Made by a program: the position numbers and the translations under genes. Shown piece after piece: positions 33,701-47,900 of a DNA stretch of 64,000 nucleotides. The notes below the pieces were generated by a model. The model made no database searches, was not told the DNA's origin, and saw only the letters and a program-made list of their open reading frames with translations. The DNA is taken from contig JAIWND010000007.1 of the NCBI GenBank assembly GCA_025330725.1, positions 620,001 through 684,000 of the forward strand, written 5' to 3'. Position 1 is the stretch's first letter, and each line of letters begins with the position of its first letter. Source of the stretch: Chlamydoabsidia padenii. Lineage: Eukaryota; Mucoromycota; Mucoromycetes; Mucorales; Cunninghamellaceae.

Positions 33701-35019
33701 AAAAAAGTAAACTATGCGGGCTTCCACGTGAACACAAAAGACTGACCAATCTTGTTTTTTAAGGCACAATCATAAAGAGCAGCCTGTTACTGCATCCACT
33801 AGACCCTGACGTAATCAATACATGTAGAATTTGACGACGGCTGTAAATCCAATCACACTGTAGGATTTACTTTAACTGATTGATATGATTAGGTGCTCTG
33901 GATCAAGTCTTTGGATAACCACTCTCTAGTTATAGATTAATATATGCTAATTGATATAATAAACAACAAAAGAATGAAAAAGATACATTGGTAACTGTGA
34001 AGGGGTTTTGTTTATAACGATTGTGTTGTATGTAAAATCACCCAATACCATTACTACTATCTGTGATACAATGTAGGCTTCTTAAAGTGACGAAAAAGGA
34101 TGCGGGTACAAGAATGGATTGATGAACGATGTGTCAACAAGGGGGGTGGTTCCCTTGATTTTTTTTTTTTTTTGAACATCGTTAGGTATGTCAACGATCA
34201 TTTAATAGAGATAGGTGAATTAGTATATAGTTAAAATAGATACAGGATGAAGTATGTCATATGGGAATAACGAAAAATTTAATCAAGCCCCTTTTACCCC
34301 GCTTTATTTGCTTATTTGTTATGATAATTATATGAATCCGTTTGGTATTTCGACGTTCTCTTCTTGCATCTCTCTTTACTCTTCTGTTCTAACTAACTGT
34401 ACTGTATCTGGGCATGATTATTTTTTTAATTTGGCATGAATTCGGAATGTAGGGCTCTCTCAAAAGGGAATTCAGGGGTAACCCGGGAATGATGTGTATG
34501 ATATGATTTTTCAAAAACGGATGATCCGTCTTTTCCTTTCAACATGACAAACATACATGCATAATAATTAGGTATGTGATAGATGGGATAAATAAAATAA
34601 AGAAAGAGAAAACAACAACAACAGCAAATTAACAAGTAGGTAGTAATAGTCATGGAATCAGAAAAAAAGACAAACTGTCTACCTGTCACACTTGATTCAC
34701 TAAAGTCAACAAAAAAAAAAGAGAGGCGGGGGGGGGGTACAAAAGCATGATGTCTTCATATTCTTACCCGGATAAATGAAAAAGATCATTCATATCATAT
34801 GCAATATGTACACCTTTTACTCTTTTTGATGCTTATGAATTTTTTTTTTAGCAATGTTAAGTGAGCGGGGTGTGAAATTTAAAAAACTGAAAAAGACATA
34901 AAGCTAGCTTTCTCTTTCTTTCCTCTTTCTTTCCAACTCTTTGTACTTTTTTTTTTCTTTCTTCTTTTGAAGATTCATATAATTTATACTTTTACATCTT
35001 TTACACACCTTACTTCTAA

Positions 35020-35046
35020 ATATATATATATATATATATATATATA
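35020..35046. repeat. (TA)n microsatellite in C2H2 gene leader
   Basis: About 13 TA units just before the start codon at 35062. Similar tracts occur in an intron of the HECT gene (about 39922-39951) and of the Pumilio gene (about 56875-56900). Confidence 0.8.
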
Positions 35047-35061
35047 ATCCACATAACTAAA

Positions 35062-36217
35062 ATGTCACAACAAGATGATTTTGCAAGAATCTTTTCTTGC
35101 TCTCAATGCCCCAAAAGTAAGTAACAAAATCAAACCAAGATATCAAACTAGCCATCACTTACTGACATCGTTATGTTATTTGTTATTTCCACTTTTAGTG
35201 TTTGCCACAAGATCAAATTTGTAAGTAGCTAAGCTCATTTGGATTTGTTTGGATTTGCCTTCTCACAATATTGATGTTATATTCCTTTTCTGTTTGATCT
35301 TTTATTTATTTACTTTAGGAAACGACATATGGAAAACCCTAATATTCATAACATTCCTTATGTACGAAGCCGTGATCAAAAAAGGTGGAAGGGCCATGCG
35401 AAAAAGATTGTCTCCAAAGAAGAAACTACAGAAAGGTAACGAATGATATATTAAAGGACCGCTCAAATGCTAATCTTAACCTCCCTTTTTTTCGTTGTCT
35501 TGTAGAATGCGAAAATGGCGGGCTGAAAACCGTGAAAAGAATAGACAAAATGATTTACGTTGTAGGGTGTACCGATTGGCTCGTCAAAAGTTTGGTGATC
35601 AAGATTCTGTGGAAAAACAAACATTCATCAGGGACGAAATCATTCGACGACTGGGTAGAAGAACCAACATCAAATCCAAATCATTCTCAGCTTCTTCCTC
35701 CCCATCCTCACAATCAAACTCCGCCTTCTCTTCCATGTCACCACCACCTGTCCAACGTCGTCTCTTATACCATCGCCGATCCACTGTAAAAACAACAATA
35801 CACAACAAATATATTGATGATGACGAAGACGAAGACGATGATGATGATGATGATGATAGAGAAGATGAAGATATGGAAAATCGACCTTGGAAATCTGAAC
35901 TGCCTTTTTACAACATGCCTCACCAAAAGATCGAACTACCATCCATCGACTCCTTATGTCCATCTTTGATTTCAAGCACAAACTTACGCCGTCGAACAAG
36001 TAGTAGTAGTGAAAGCAGCATCAGTACTACCACAGATGATTCTTCACCATCTTCCTCTTTGGTGCTACCTCCTTGTCATACCTTCCTTTATCACACTTAT
36101 GAACAACAACCATCTTATACGACATCTCACAATACCAGGTATGTCACTAATGGGAATCCAAAAATATTGGATGAATTCGTTGGTGTTGTCTTGGAATTCG
36201 CTCAAGAAGGTCGTTGA
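35062..36217 (+). CDS. C2H2 zinc-finger protein with DUF3020 domain
   Basis: Four exons: 35062-35116, 35199-35220 (22 nt), 35319-35435, 35506-36217; 301 aa. Two introns fall inside the zinc finger, which reads CSQCPKMFATRSNLKRHMEN followed by a second His, giving C-x2-C-x12-H-x6-H. About residues 65-100 match the fungal DUF3020 helix: KWRAENREKNRQNDLRCRVYRLA, where RKWRAxNxEKNxxNDLRCRV is the family hallmark. The rest is Ser-rich, with an acidic Asp run near residue 160 and a hydrophobic C-terminus (EFVGVVLEFAQE). DUF3020 with a finger is found in fungal nuclear proteins, so a transcription-factor role is likely but unproven. Confidence 0.85.
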
Positions 36218-36246
36218 TGTCCCCCTTTTGTATACCCACATCTCCC

Positions 36247-36279
<33 letters not shown>

Positions 36280-36990
36280 CCTCTTTTTTAATCAATAAAC
36301 TATACATACAAAGCAATCATACTATAAATAAATAAACTTTATAAACATTCCTTCTTCTTAATTGTCTTGTATGTAAATGTCTCATTATTGTCAAATGTCA
36401 ATATGCATGAATGTCAAATTAAAGCTCCGCTTTTTTTTTTGTGCTGACTCTTTTGAACTACCAAGTTTCTTGGTGCATTATATTCTTTGTTCAGGCATAG
36501 AAAGCCAAGAATGACACAATTTGTGGACACCTTTTGAAGAAAGCAATTTTAGTCTTGCCATACAAAGTGTTTGACCGAGAAAGCATGATTCTCTTTCTGC
36601 CATCCCAGTCAGTTTCTTTTACCACATTCACCGACTTTTTTTTTTCATGTCCCAAGATGCCGCAGAGAGGGCGGGATTCGAAAAGTTTAGGTGCAAAAAG
36701 TTTAAAAAGCCGATGTTTTTGGTTTAGATTCTTCTTCCCTACTTTTTTTTTTTCTCTTTTTCTCTCTCTTTTTTTTTTAAATTACCTTCTTTTTATACTT
36801 GTCTTACAATCTCTTCATATTGTATAAAACACTATCATTAACAAGTATTATTTGTATATTGCTACTGTTTAGGTAAGTTCCACATACATGGTTGGGAAAG
36901 GAATCGCAAAACACATGCTGCTGACGTGATCTATAATGCATTACGTGTCTAACTAATTCTTTGTTTTTTATGCTAATCTTAGTCTCGATC
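36218..36990 (+). promoter_or_regulatory. HECT gene promoter and 5' UTR intron
   Basis: Apart from the C2H2 3' UTR, this holds a one-base promoter-word variant (TTCGAATCCCG, minus sense, 36672-36682), CT-rich sequence and a likely 5' UTR intron, 36873-36982 (GTAAGT ... TTAG, 110 nt), ending nine bases before the ATG. Confidence 0.5.
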
Positions 36991-39918
36991 ATGAAGATCA
37001 AAAAGACACCATCAAAAAAACTGGCTCCTTTGGTAAGATGGATAAAAGATAATAATCATTGACAGGATTCCTTTTTTTTAATGACTGGCACTCACAACAC
37101 TTTGCTTTATTCACTTTAGCCTCCTCCACTTCGTGATTTAGTCAAACATTTGGAAGAAGATGACGAAAAAGACATACCCGGATTGATTGAACAACTAGAC
37201 AAATGGACTTACTCAAGGGGTGATCTCTTCCATTGGGTGACGGTGCTAAATCGGTTTGACATCATCTTGCAACGTATCTGCGACGAATACAAGCTCGACA
37301 CTATACAAAGTACTGCGTTTGATTCCGCCACCAAACGTTTGCTTCTATCCATCTCCAACTTCAGTCTCATACTCTTTGAACACTGTACTAATCGAAATAT
37401 ATATAATTCTTATGACGTAAGTTAAAAAAGGAATTATATGCCATCCATATATCAATTATCTAACACCGATTCATATATGTATATGGTATTATTATTATTG
37501 TTATTATTATCACGACTTAGCACTTGAATTCTTTACTCAATACAACTGATATCGACGTCCTGGAAGCAATCTTACGGTTTTTACTTCGCCCAGCCCAACG
37601 TGTCACCAATCCCAAGGCTATACGATCCAGCTTCGTTGCACCTCAGGACAAGGTATTGGAACTTGCTCGTGGCTGGTCTATCCCTTATCAAGATTTGGAA
37701 TCCTTATGTAGCGATCAATTTACACCCAACAGCGAAATGCTGACCATCAAATTACAATTCTATCGCACACTCAACAACAATAACAACCACAACGATAATG
37801 ATTCTATCCCTGATGAAGGTGTCCAAATCGTTACCGAAGATCTCTCACAGCATGAAAAGAAGACTGATCTGGAATGGTTTACCCTTTTGGTGAAGCAACA
37901 TCAAATCCCAAAGGAATATCACTTTGAATTACTCAACCGTATTCGAATTGCAAACAATATCGGTGTGGCCTCAACAAGGAAACAATTGATAGTGACTCAA
38001 TTAATATCTCTGTCTATTATGGGTAATGTATTAGGGACCTAGTACAGGCTTTATTGGCTTGCCCTCATCATCTTGTCGTACGACTTTCCTTATTCTAATT
38101 ATTCTTACTCTTATTATAGCTCACACTGCTTCCGAATCAACAGCTCATAACAAAGTCTTTGTCTATGAACCTCACTTGGTCTCTCATCTTGCCGACGCTA
38201 TCAATCCAGCAAAGCCGATCTGTTATGTAAGTTACTTTTTTTTTAAGGTGGGGGGGGGAAATACTAGTATCTCATTCTAATTTTTTTTTTCTGGTTGAAA
38301 ACAAAGGAAATTCAAACTTATGCATTGTATGCTTTAGATGCTATAGCTCGACACAGAACGAAATTGAATGAAGTCCTACATGCATTCAATGCTTCTGCCA
38401 ATCATGGTACCCTCTTACACATCTTACGACAGATCAACAGCCACCCTGGCTCTGAAGGTAATGAAATATAAAACATACAAATGTTTAAAAGTAGCTAGAT
38501 CTAACCATGACATCTTCCTTTTATATCTATTAGGCTTTCCTGATGATTTCTTGGAGGCATTGTTTACCTTATTGTTATTCGTCTTGGAAACTCAACCTGG
38601 TGGCCAAATGCTTATGACAGCTGGTATTATCCCTACTTTGTTGAATATTGTCGACAATCAGGATTCCATTCATTTAAAGGTAACTTGACAAAAAAAAAAA
38701 AAAAAAAAAAAAAGAAAGTATAAATGAGTAATGTTAACATTGTATGTGATCAATATAGAATGTCACCAAAGTGATCGGATTACTGGACACCATTGTCGCT
38801 ACTTTAACAACATCCTTCTCGGCATTTTGTAACGCAAATGGTTTGGATATTTTACTAAACCGTATCAAGGTAAACAAAGGGAAAGAGAGGGGAAGGGAAA
38901 TACTGGTAAAGACGTATTCCACAGGACAGGACTGACTCGGCTTTTTTTTTTTTTTTTTTAAAAAAAAAAAATCTAATTCAATAGTCTGAAGTAACTCAAG
39001 GCATAGAAAAAGCGACATCTCAAGTATCTATGGAAGGTGTAGAAGCAACTGAACAAGATCCGGCTACTGGCGCTTTGGCTCCTTACGATCGTGTATCCTT
39101 GGTCAAGATTATGGTCAAATTCCTATACAAGATGATGGAATCTATTGGAACTGCTGATGGTTTAAGAAATCTGATCGACTCTTCTGCTCCTTCTTCAATA
39201 ATCATGATCATCGATAATCCTAAAGTGTTTGGCAACACTGTATTTGCATTAGGTAAATCAAATCAACTAGATAAAAATGATTGGGATAAAGGCATTTTAA
39301 AACTAACCATATCCCCCATTTATTAATTTACAAAGCTACCAACGTGACATCACTCTTTATCCACAATGAACCGACATCCCTTGCCATTCTTCAAGAACAA
39401 AAGCTGCCACAAACCTTCCTCAAATCAATCTCAAGTTATGAAAACCCGAATGGCGAAGTGCTCGGATCCGCCATACATGCTTTTGGTGCCATCTGTCTGA
39501 ATGGTCAAGGTCTTCAAATGTTTAACGAATACAAGCCCTTACCACACTTCTTTAACCTGATGACCTCACCCGATATTTTACGAAATCCTACCGAAGTCGA
39601 CCATTCGACTACTTTGGGCAATACAATGGATGAATTGATTCGCCACCATCCTTCTCTGCGACCTGATGTCTTCCAATGCGTCACACACATGATCAAGAAT
39701 GTATTGGAAATGGGCCACCAAGATCTGGGAAAACCAAGCGACAATGGTCATGTGCTCCAACTGGTCAAGACTGATGAAAATATTGATGTGGATATGGAAT
39801 CCGCTGCTGACAAGAAGTCTAATGAAAAGGTGGAATGCTTATTGGTGTCTTATATCGATTTGGTCTCAAGGGTAAGATGTTTTGAAAAAGATGATTCTTT
39901 ACTGCATACTTACTCTTC

Positions 39919-39955
<37 letters not shown>

Positions 39956-42900
39956 CTTAGTTCCTTGAAGGGCTATTCCAAAATCCATCGAATATCCGGG
40001 AATTCGTCAAAGATCGATGTCCTGAAATGCTTTTGGATTACTATACTTTGCCAATGCTACCTGTCGACTTCTCTACAACCATTGCCTCGGACTCCCTCTC
40101 CTATATCTTCCGTTTGATTGCTGAAACTAGTCCTATCCCTACTGTTTTGGCCATCGTGGAAAAGGTCAAGTCCTCGATGAAGTTTATACTGGAGGATACA
40201 TCTACTAGGAACAAAAGTCTCATCAGAGAATACATTGATGTCAAAGGTAATAACTAAACAATATACAAAAGACAACTCGACTAAAAAACTTTCACCCTTT
40301 TCTTCTTCTAATTTTCTTATAGACAATGAAACAGACAAGATCGAACGTGGTAACAAAGTCCTGCGCCAATTCGTCGTTATGTATGGCTATGTGGGTCTTC
40401 TCGCTAACATATGCTGCTCTCCTACCCTCAATCATGGCAAGAATGGCATTGCTTTGGTCAACGAATTTACCTCTCAAACTGGTGAAGATAACATCATCTT
40501 ACAACTTGGTCAACTGAATAGGTAAGTAACAAAGAAGGGACTATCTTGGTAGTGGAACTAACGTATCTGCCTCATTACAGAGTGATGGCTTGGGAAAACA
40601 TCTTACTAAGGGAATCTGTTCCCAAGCCTTGGTATAACTTCAAAACAACAAAGAAAACTGGTAATACTCGGTCTGACAATCCTCTGGGTATCTCTGGCTT
40701 CGACAACACTCAACCAATCGATGAAACCACTTCTGCTACAGCCTCCGGTGCGACATCATCGAATAACACGAGCACACCTTCAGCCAACGACATGGATACA
40801 AATGAAGAAAAGGAACCCGATGCCAAGGACCCTCGTGTACTCAACACCAAGCACTTCAAGATGTTTTTGAGTGATATTCCAGAAGCACTGACCCCCATCT
40901 TCCAAGGTAAATATAAAAACATCTTGCTGTAACATTAATGAAAAAAAAAAACTGACTTTTTTTTTTCTTTCTTATCGAATAGGGCTGAACAAGGTATCTG
41001 TTGGACGCCGAAGTCTTGAAAATGGACAAGTTAAACAATCCTTCAAATTGGCTGGCTTGATGGCTCAAACAATGAAAGATAATATCTCTTGGTCTTGCAT
41101 TACTGATGTTGGTGCTCCTCCGTGCAAATACGACTACCTGGCTTCAATGTTCTCGTTTATCTCTGTGCTTATTTTGGACGACCGGGCTACACCTTCTCTT
41201 TATGCTCCTTTGGCGGTCACCTTTGATAAAAATGACGGAACAAAGCTCTTGACCGACACATTGGACAAGTTATGGGCTGCTGCTGAATCTGTTGAAGCGA
41301 TTCCTATAGCTGAACGGTCGACCTCGGATCAAGAAGACCTCCTACCACGTATTGATGCAAGCATCGAACTTCTTTTGGCGGTACTCCTCAATATCAGCTC
41401 TATTAAACTTTTGATGGATTCGCCTTACACAACTCACTTCATCAAGTCGAAGGATCGATCGGCACCTGACCTCTTTGAACCTCGCGAATGGAACATCTCT
41501 GTAACTCTTCGGGTGGCTGCTATCCGGAAGCATCTCAAGAGCGATCATTTTTACAAATTCCCCAAGCAGGTGCTCCGAATGTATATCAAGGTACTTGCTC
41601 AATTGATGTCTAATGATTTTGGAAAATCGAAACAAGGTGACACCTGGGCATCTATCGGTGGTGGACCTGGTAGTAGTGGTATCCAATTTGGTCTTGGTGG
41701 TGCTAGTGGTAATAATCCTGGTAGCTCTTTGTCTACACCAACGCCTTCACCATTCAACATCATCCGTACTCCTACGATACCGAATGAAGCTGGTGTACAA
41801 ACCCTCGTTGACATGGGATTCAATCGTACTGGTGCAGAACAAGCTATGGTGCGATGCAACAATCAAATCTCACGCGCGGTAGATTATCTCTTCAGTCATC
41901 CATCAGCCCTTCTTGCCGGTGGTAGCAACAGCACTCGAAATCGTGGCGGTAATACTTCTACAACTGATCAACCTTCATCCAACTCTCCCGCACAGAACAC
42001 AACAGCCCAAGAGCAACAAACTTTGGAACACCAATCTACAACGGAATCTGATGCACATCACGACAGCGATAATAATGGTGATAATGCTGAAGACGACACT
42101 CATGAAGACGAAGACGGTGATCATGATATGGAAGAAGAAGTCGACGATTTCAGCGACGAAGATGGCATGGGTGTATATGATCATGACGATGACGATGGAG
42201 AAGACCACGATGCTGATAGTGACATGAATGATGGCGATGACGATGATCATAGCCGTGCCTTTGGTTTTGGTCTCATGGCTTCTCGGTACCGCTCGTCTGG
42301 TGATGGCTCCTCCTCCAACAAGGGCAAGAATAAGGCACAACCCAGCGAACAAGAAAAGGAAGACCTCAAGGCACTCGATGAAGTACGTAACAACTTGCGC
42401 CAAGAACTTCCCGAAATCTTACTGCAACTCGTGGATGAACGTGATGATGTGATCTTTGATGCCCATTCTTTGTTAGTGGTGGTATGCAAAGGTGATGACG
42501 ACAAGAGCTCTACTTTGGCCAAATCAGTCATGTCCTCTTTGGTGAAACGGGTACAAGAATCTTTGAACAAGGATGTCCTTCCATATACAAAGGTGTGCAG
42601 CGAACTCCGTCTCACGGCTCTTCTTCTCAGGGATGCTCCATTCCACTCTGTCATTCCTGAGATTGCTTCGGATATGACTTGTCTCTTTGATATCATTGAA
42701 AAGTCTAAAGCTGATCTGTCGGATCCTTCTACACCTACACCTATTTGGTTGGCATCCGCTTTGCTGGTCCTGGAAATGTTTATCTGTCAATCTGATGAAC
42801 CCAAAGAAGTCAAGCTGGTCAATGCTGCAAAGAAAGATGATGATGACAATGATAAAGGGAAGGGCATCGATACTGGTGACAACAATGGTGATACCGAAAT

Positions 42901-44913
42901 GAAGAACACTGAACAAGGCGATAAATCTGCGACTGACAATGACGGTGTAGTTGCCATTACTGATCATCAACGTGAACAGCTGCTACTGTGCTGTATCGGT
43001 CTCCTCAAGAAAACCAAGCTATCTAGGGATGATCTCTTTGCCATTCTTCGTATCATTGTAAGATTGACTAAGAACCATGCAGATGCTTTGCGTTTGGTTG
43101 ATAATGGTGGTCTGGAACTCCTGTCTGCGAAGCCTCGATCAAGTTTGTTTGGATTCCAAGGTCAACAAGCATTCATCATTCTGATTCTACGACATGTCAT
43201 TGAAGACAAGGCGGTCCTGGAAGAACAGATCGACGACATCATTACCACATGGGGAACAATACCAAGACCACGCAATTTGGACATCACCACCTACTTCCGC
43301 AACAATGCCGCCATTGCTCTCCGTGATCCAGCTGTATTTTTACAAGTCTCTGAAAAGATCTGCCGTCTGACTAGATACAATGGACTGGAAACCAGCCGCC
43401 AAATCAAGATTATTGGAAAAGATGATACTGATGGCTCAACTGACGGAACAACTCCAGCACCGACCACATCAACATCTACACATAGATCAAAGATTGGCAA
43501 AAACTCCTCTATTGTGATCAATCACTTGTTGAATGAGCTTTTGGCGGTCCGTAGTACTGACAAGGAACAAAACGATCTCAAGTTTGCATACACTGGCTCA
43601 ATTTTACAATGTCTCGTGGAATTGGTCTCTTCTTATCCATCTTGTAAATATGATATTTATAACTTTAGCAGACAACGGGTATCAAGTAACAAATCTGGAA
43701 ACAACAGCACTCGACCTCACCAGATATTGGATATTTTGATCAATGATTTGTTACCTTACAATGCCATCAAGCCTACCGACGACGAATCTCGTAAAGGTGC
43801 CGGGTTATCTATGTGGACTTCTTGTGTGCTTGTTGCAATGTGTTACAATACTCTCTCCAAATCCGAAGTCAGATCCTATGGCAAATCCGACTTGACCACT
43901 GTGCGAAGATATGTCTTGGAAGGTGTTGTCCGAGCATTCAATAGTCTGACTCAATCATCCGATCCTTTGTCTGTCAAATACAACAAGTATCTCAGTCTTG
44001 CCGACCTGTGTCACCGAATTCTAAACGCACGTCCTAATCCTGGTAGTCAAATCCATCAACAAAACAAAGAAGATACATCTATGCAACTGGCCAAGATTAT
44101 GCTCGACAAGGGATTCGTTGGTGTCATGACAAGTGCAATCAGTGATGTGGATGTCAACTACCCTCATGCCAAGATTGTACTCAGCGCAATGATTCGACCT
44201 TTGGAACAACTCACAAAACTGGCGGTGGCGATCGAAAGAAAGGCGGCGGAACAACGTGCCTCTGACGAAGCAACATCCGGCAACAATAGTAAAAGCAGTA
44301 AACACAAGCATACAGCTGCTTCGTCCTCATCACATGGAACTCATCACCGTGCCGATCGTAACGAAGACAGTCATAGGAGCAGCAACATCAATAATAACAC
44401 TGGTGGCAGTAACAGTAACGACAATAACAACAATGGCGATTCTACCAGGGCGGACTCTACTTCTGGTGCTCGTGATCATGATGATCATCAGCATGAATCT
44501 TTACTACCAACTGGCGATGATGATGAAAATGAAGCTCCTGACTTGTATCGCAACTCCTCTTTGGCTATGTTTGATGGTAGTGTAATGGAAGAAGATGAAG
44601 ATGATATGTATTCGTCTGAAGAAGAAGAAGGTGACAGGTAATATTAGTATCATGTTATGATCGGAACACTACCATATTAACATTCTCTCTCTCTTTTTTT
44701 TTTAATAACAATAATAATACATGTACAGCTTTGACGAAGACGAATTTGATGAAGATACTGGTAGTGACCTCTCTGATATGAGCGAAGAAGAAATGGAAGA
44801 CGACGTAGATCAAGAAATGGAAGTGGTACTCCATCGCCACCACTATGATACTGACATGGATGAAGATGAAGTAAGTATTTAAACCTCGCTCCCCTTTTTA
44901 TTTTGTATTCTCA

Positions 44914-44965
<52 letters not shown>

Positions 44966-47900
44966 TATTATTATTATTATTCTTCTTTTATCCTGTAGGA
45001 CGACGACCATGATCATGATGACGATTCGGATAATACTGGCAACGATGATGGATCCTCAAGTAACTCTGAAAGCGATGACGACGAAGATGGACGGGAATTG
45101 ACTTGGCATCTTGAAGACATTGACGAAGATGGCGGGGTCCTTGTGGGCGCTGAAATCACTATTGAATCTGAAGATGAACAACATGATAGACACCATCACC
45201 AACATCGTCGATTTGAAGATGTAAGTTATTATTAATTCTAAATCACCTTCTCATGAACGACTACTGACACATTTTTCTTTTTCTTTTTCTTTTGAATAAT
45301 TGATAGGGTAACGATCACGATCTTGATACTTTGGACCAATCTGACTTTGACGACGACGAAGGCTCTGAAGGTTACCTTGATGATGAACAAGATGCTGAAT
45401 TGAACGAAGGCTTATTTGTTGATGAAAGCGATCTTGGTGATCCCTTCTTGGTGGATGATGGACCTCAAGGCATCCAGTTGGCGGATTATGATGATGATGG
45501 AAACTGGGCCGAACGTCCTCGTGGATTTGGTGGACTTGGCTTACGTCGTCCTGGTCGCTCGACTCAAAATCGTCGTCTGGTTGAAGGGATGGAAATTCTT
45601 GGTGGCCATCCTTCTCGTGACCGTATGCCCATTGTGGAATTCGGTGGTACTCAATCATCTCTTGGCCGTCCTTTCCGTGGTGCTGGAGGTGGATCTACTT
45701 CTGAAGATATTACGACACATCCTCTTCTTGCCGATAACGAAGCTTCTGAATCGACTGGGCCTATTGTTAATAATCACACTCTTGATGGTGTTCCTCGTCG
45801 ACCCCGTGGTACTACTGGCTTTGGTAATCCACAAAGCATTGAAGACATGATAGGTGGAAATGGAATGCGCGTTTTGGAAAACATCTTGTCTCGTAGCACT
45901 CATAATGGCCGTGGAATTGAAGGTAGTCATCGAATGGAAATTCTCGGCAATGGTATTATTCGTACTCTGGAAATGTCTCGTGTTCCTGGTATTGGTTCCT
46001 CTTCCTCACCTACGTCTTTCACGATGCCAAGATCGTCTGGTGGTCAAGGCTCTAACAATGATACATCTGCTGGAACATCTGGCGACACTCCTGCTGATCA
46101 ATCACGACAAATATTGACACTTCTCCACGAATTCCTTCCAATGTCTACTTCTGAACGGTGGAATCAAGAAGCTCGTATGATGTATGGAACCACTATGCCC
46201 GACCAAGCTGTCAAGCTAACCAATGCTCTCTTGAACACACTGATTCCTATTGCTTTGGATGAATACAAGAAACGACAGGAACAAGAAAAGAAGGCTATGG
46301 AAGAACGCCGACAGATGGCTGAAGCGGATCGTCGGAAAAAGGATGAAGAACTCAAGCGTCAACGGGAAGAAAAAGAAGCAGCTGATCGCAAGGCGGAAGA
46401 AGAACGCTTGGCCGAAGAACAACGACAGCAACAAGAACAGGCGGCTATCGATGAACAACAGCAAGAACATCAAGAATCAAGCACGTCTGGTGAAGGAACT
46501 GGTGAAGCTACTACTGCTGCGGGATCATCTGAAACGGCGGCATCATCAACAGCAACTGACAATGAAGAACGAACAACCATCACTATTAATGGCGAATCGG
46601 TGGATATATCTGGTACTGGTATTGATGTGGAATTCTTGGAAGCTTTACCTGACGATCTGCGGGAAGAAGTGGTTAATCAACATATGCGGGACCGTCGGGA
46701 ATCCATCCAACCTCCTGAAGACGACTCCATCAGCCCTGAATTCTTGGAAGCTTTGCCACCACATATCCGGGATGAAGTTTTGCGACAAGAAGCTATTGAA
46801 CGTGATCGACGGGATCGGCAACGGCGTAATGCATCAAACACTACAACTACTGGCACCCCTGGTCAAACGGACACACCTGATGCAACTTCGGCAACGGTAG
46901 ACACGGAAGCGGCGGCAACAACAACAACAACAAACACCACAGATATGTCACCAACTTCTGGAATGCGACCTTTCTTTGATGATGGAAATTTGTCAGCATT
47001 AAGTGCAATTGTGCGTGGTATGGATGACTTCGTCCCCACTATCGATACACTACGTGATCAACCATTCAGCCGTATGCTATCACGCTATCGACAAAGCATG
47101 TTTACTCCTACTCGTGGTGGGCAACAAGACCAGAACTCTCATAATCACAAAAAGGTAGTTGGACGATCTGATACAATGCAACTGGTGGATCGAACTCAAC
47201 TAGCTACTTTGGCTCGGCTACTGTTTGTCCCTCAATCTATCTCCAAGAGCCTATTAAACAAGCTCCTATTGAATCTTTGTGAAAACAGCAAGACTCGTGG
47301 TGATCTCTTGTCTTTATTGATCTGTATCCTCCATGATGGTAGTGTTGATCTGGCTGCCGTAGATAAAAGCTTTGCTCAATTGTCTCTATACCCCAAGTCC
47401 TCAACCACAGTTTCCAACGTCCCATCTTCATCGACATCATCAACCAAACAACAACATAGACTCTCCTCGACTCCAATGGCTTCTTCCTCAACGACAACTA
47501 TTGGTGACAATGTACCAAACTTGATTACTCAAAGGTGTTTGGAGGTACTTCATTATGTGGTGTCTTGTAACGAACAATCCATGACTTACTTCCTCACTGA
47601 AAACGACTGTCTGGCGGGATTAAAACGATCAAGTAGCAAAAAGGGCAAGAGCAAGGATACAACCAAACCATCAAGTAAATATCCTCTCTTGGTCTTGATC
47701 AGTCTATTGGATCGACCGGTCTTTGTGAATAACACCAGCCTAATGGAACAATTGATGAATTTGCTATCGACCATGTGTAGACCCTTCCCGGCATTGGTAA
47801 AGAAGTATGTGGAAAAGGTGGAAACTCATCATCATCAGCAGCAGCAACAACAACAACAGACAGGATCTGATGGCTCGACAACAACAGCAACAACGGCAGC

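Larger units (their letters stand above)
32855..35061. other. Intergenic between transporter C and C2H2 gene, with exon-like repeats
   Basis: The transporter 3' UTR is followed at 33081-33091 by a near-exact promoter word (TACAAATCCCG), a pyrimidine-rich leader and then the exon-like repeat units described separately. From 33720 to 34860 I see nothing supportable. The C2H2 promoter has a two-change word variant at 34866-34876 (minus) and a TA repeat. Confidence 0.5.
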
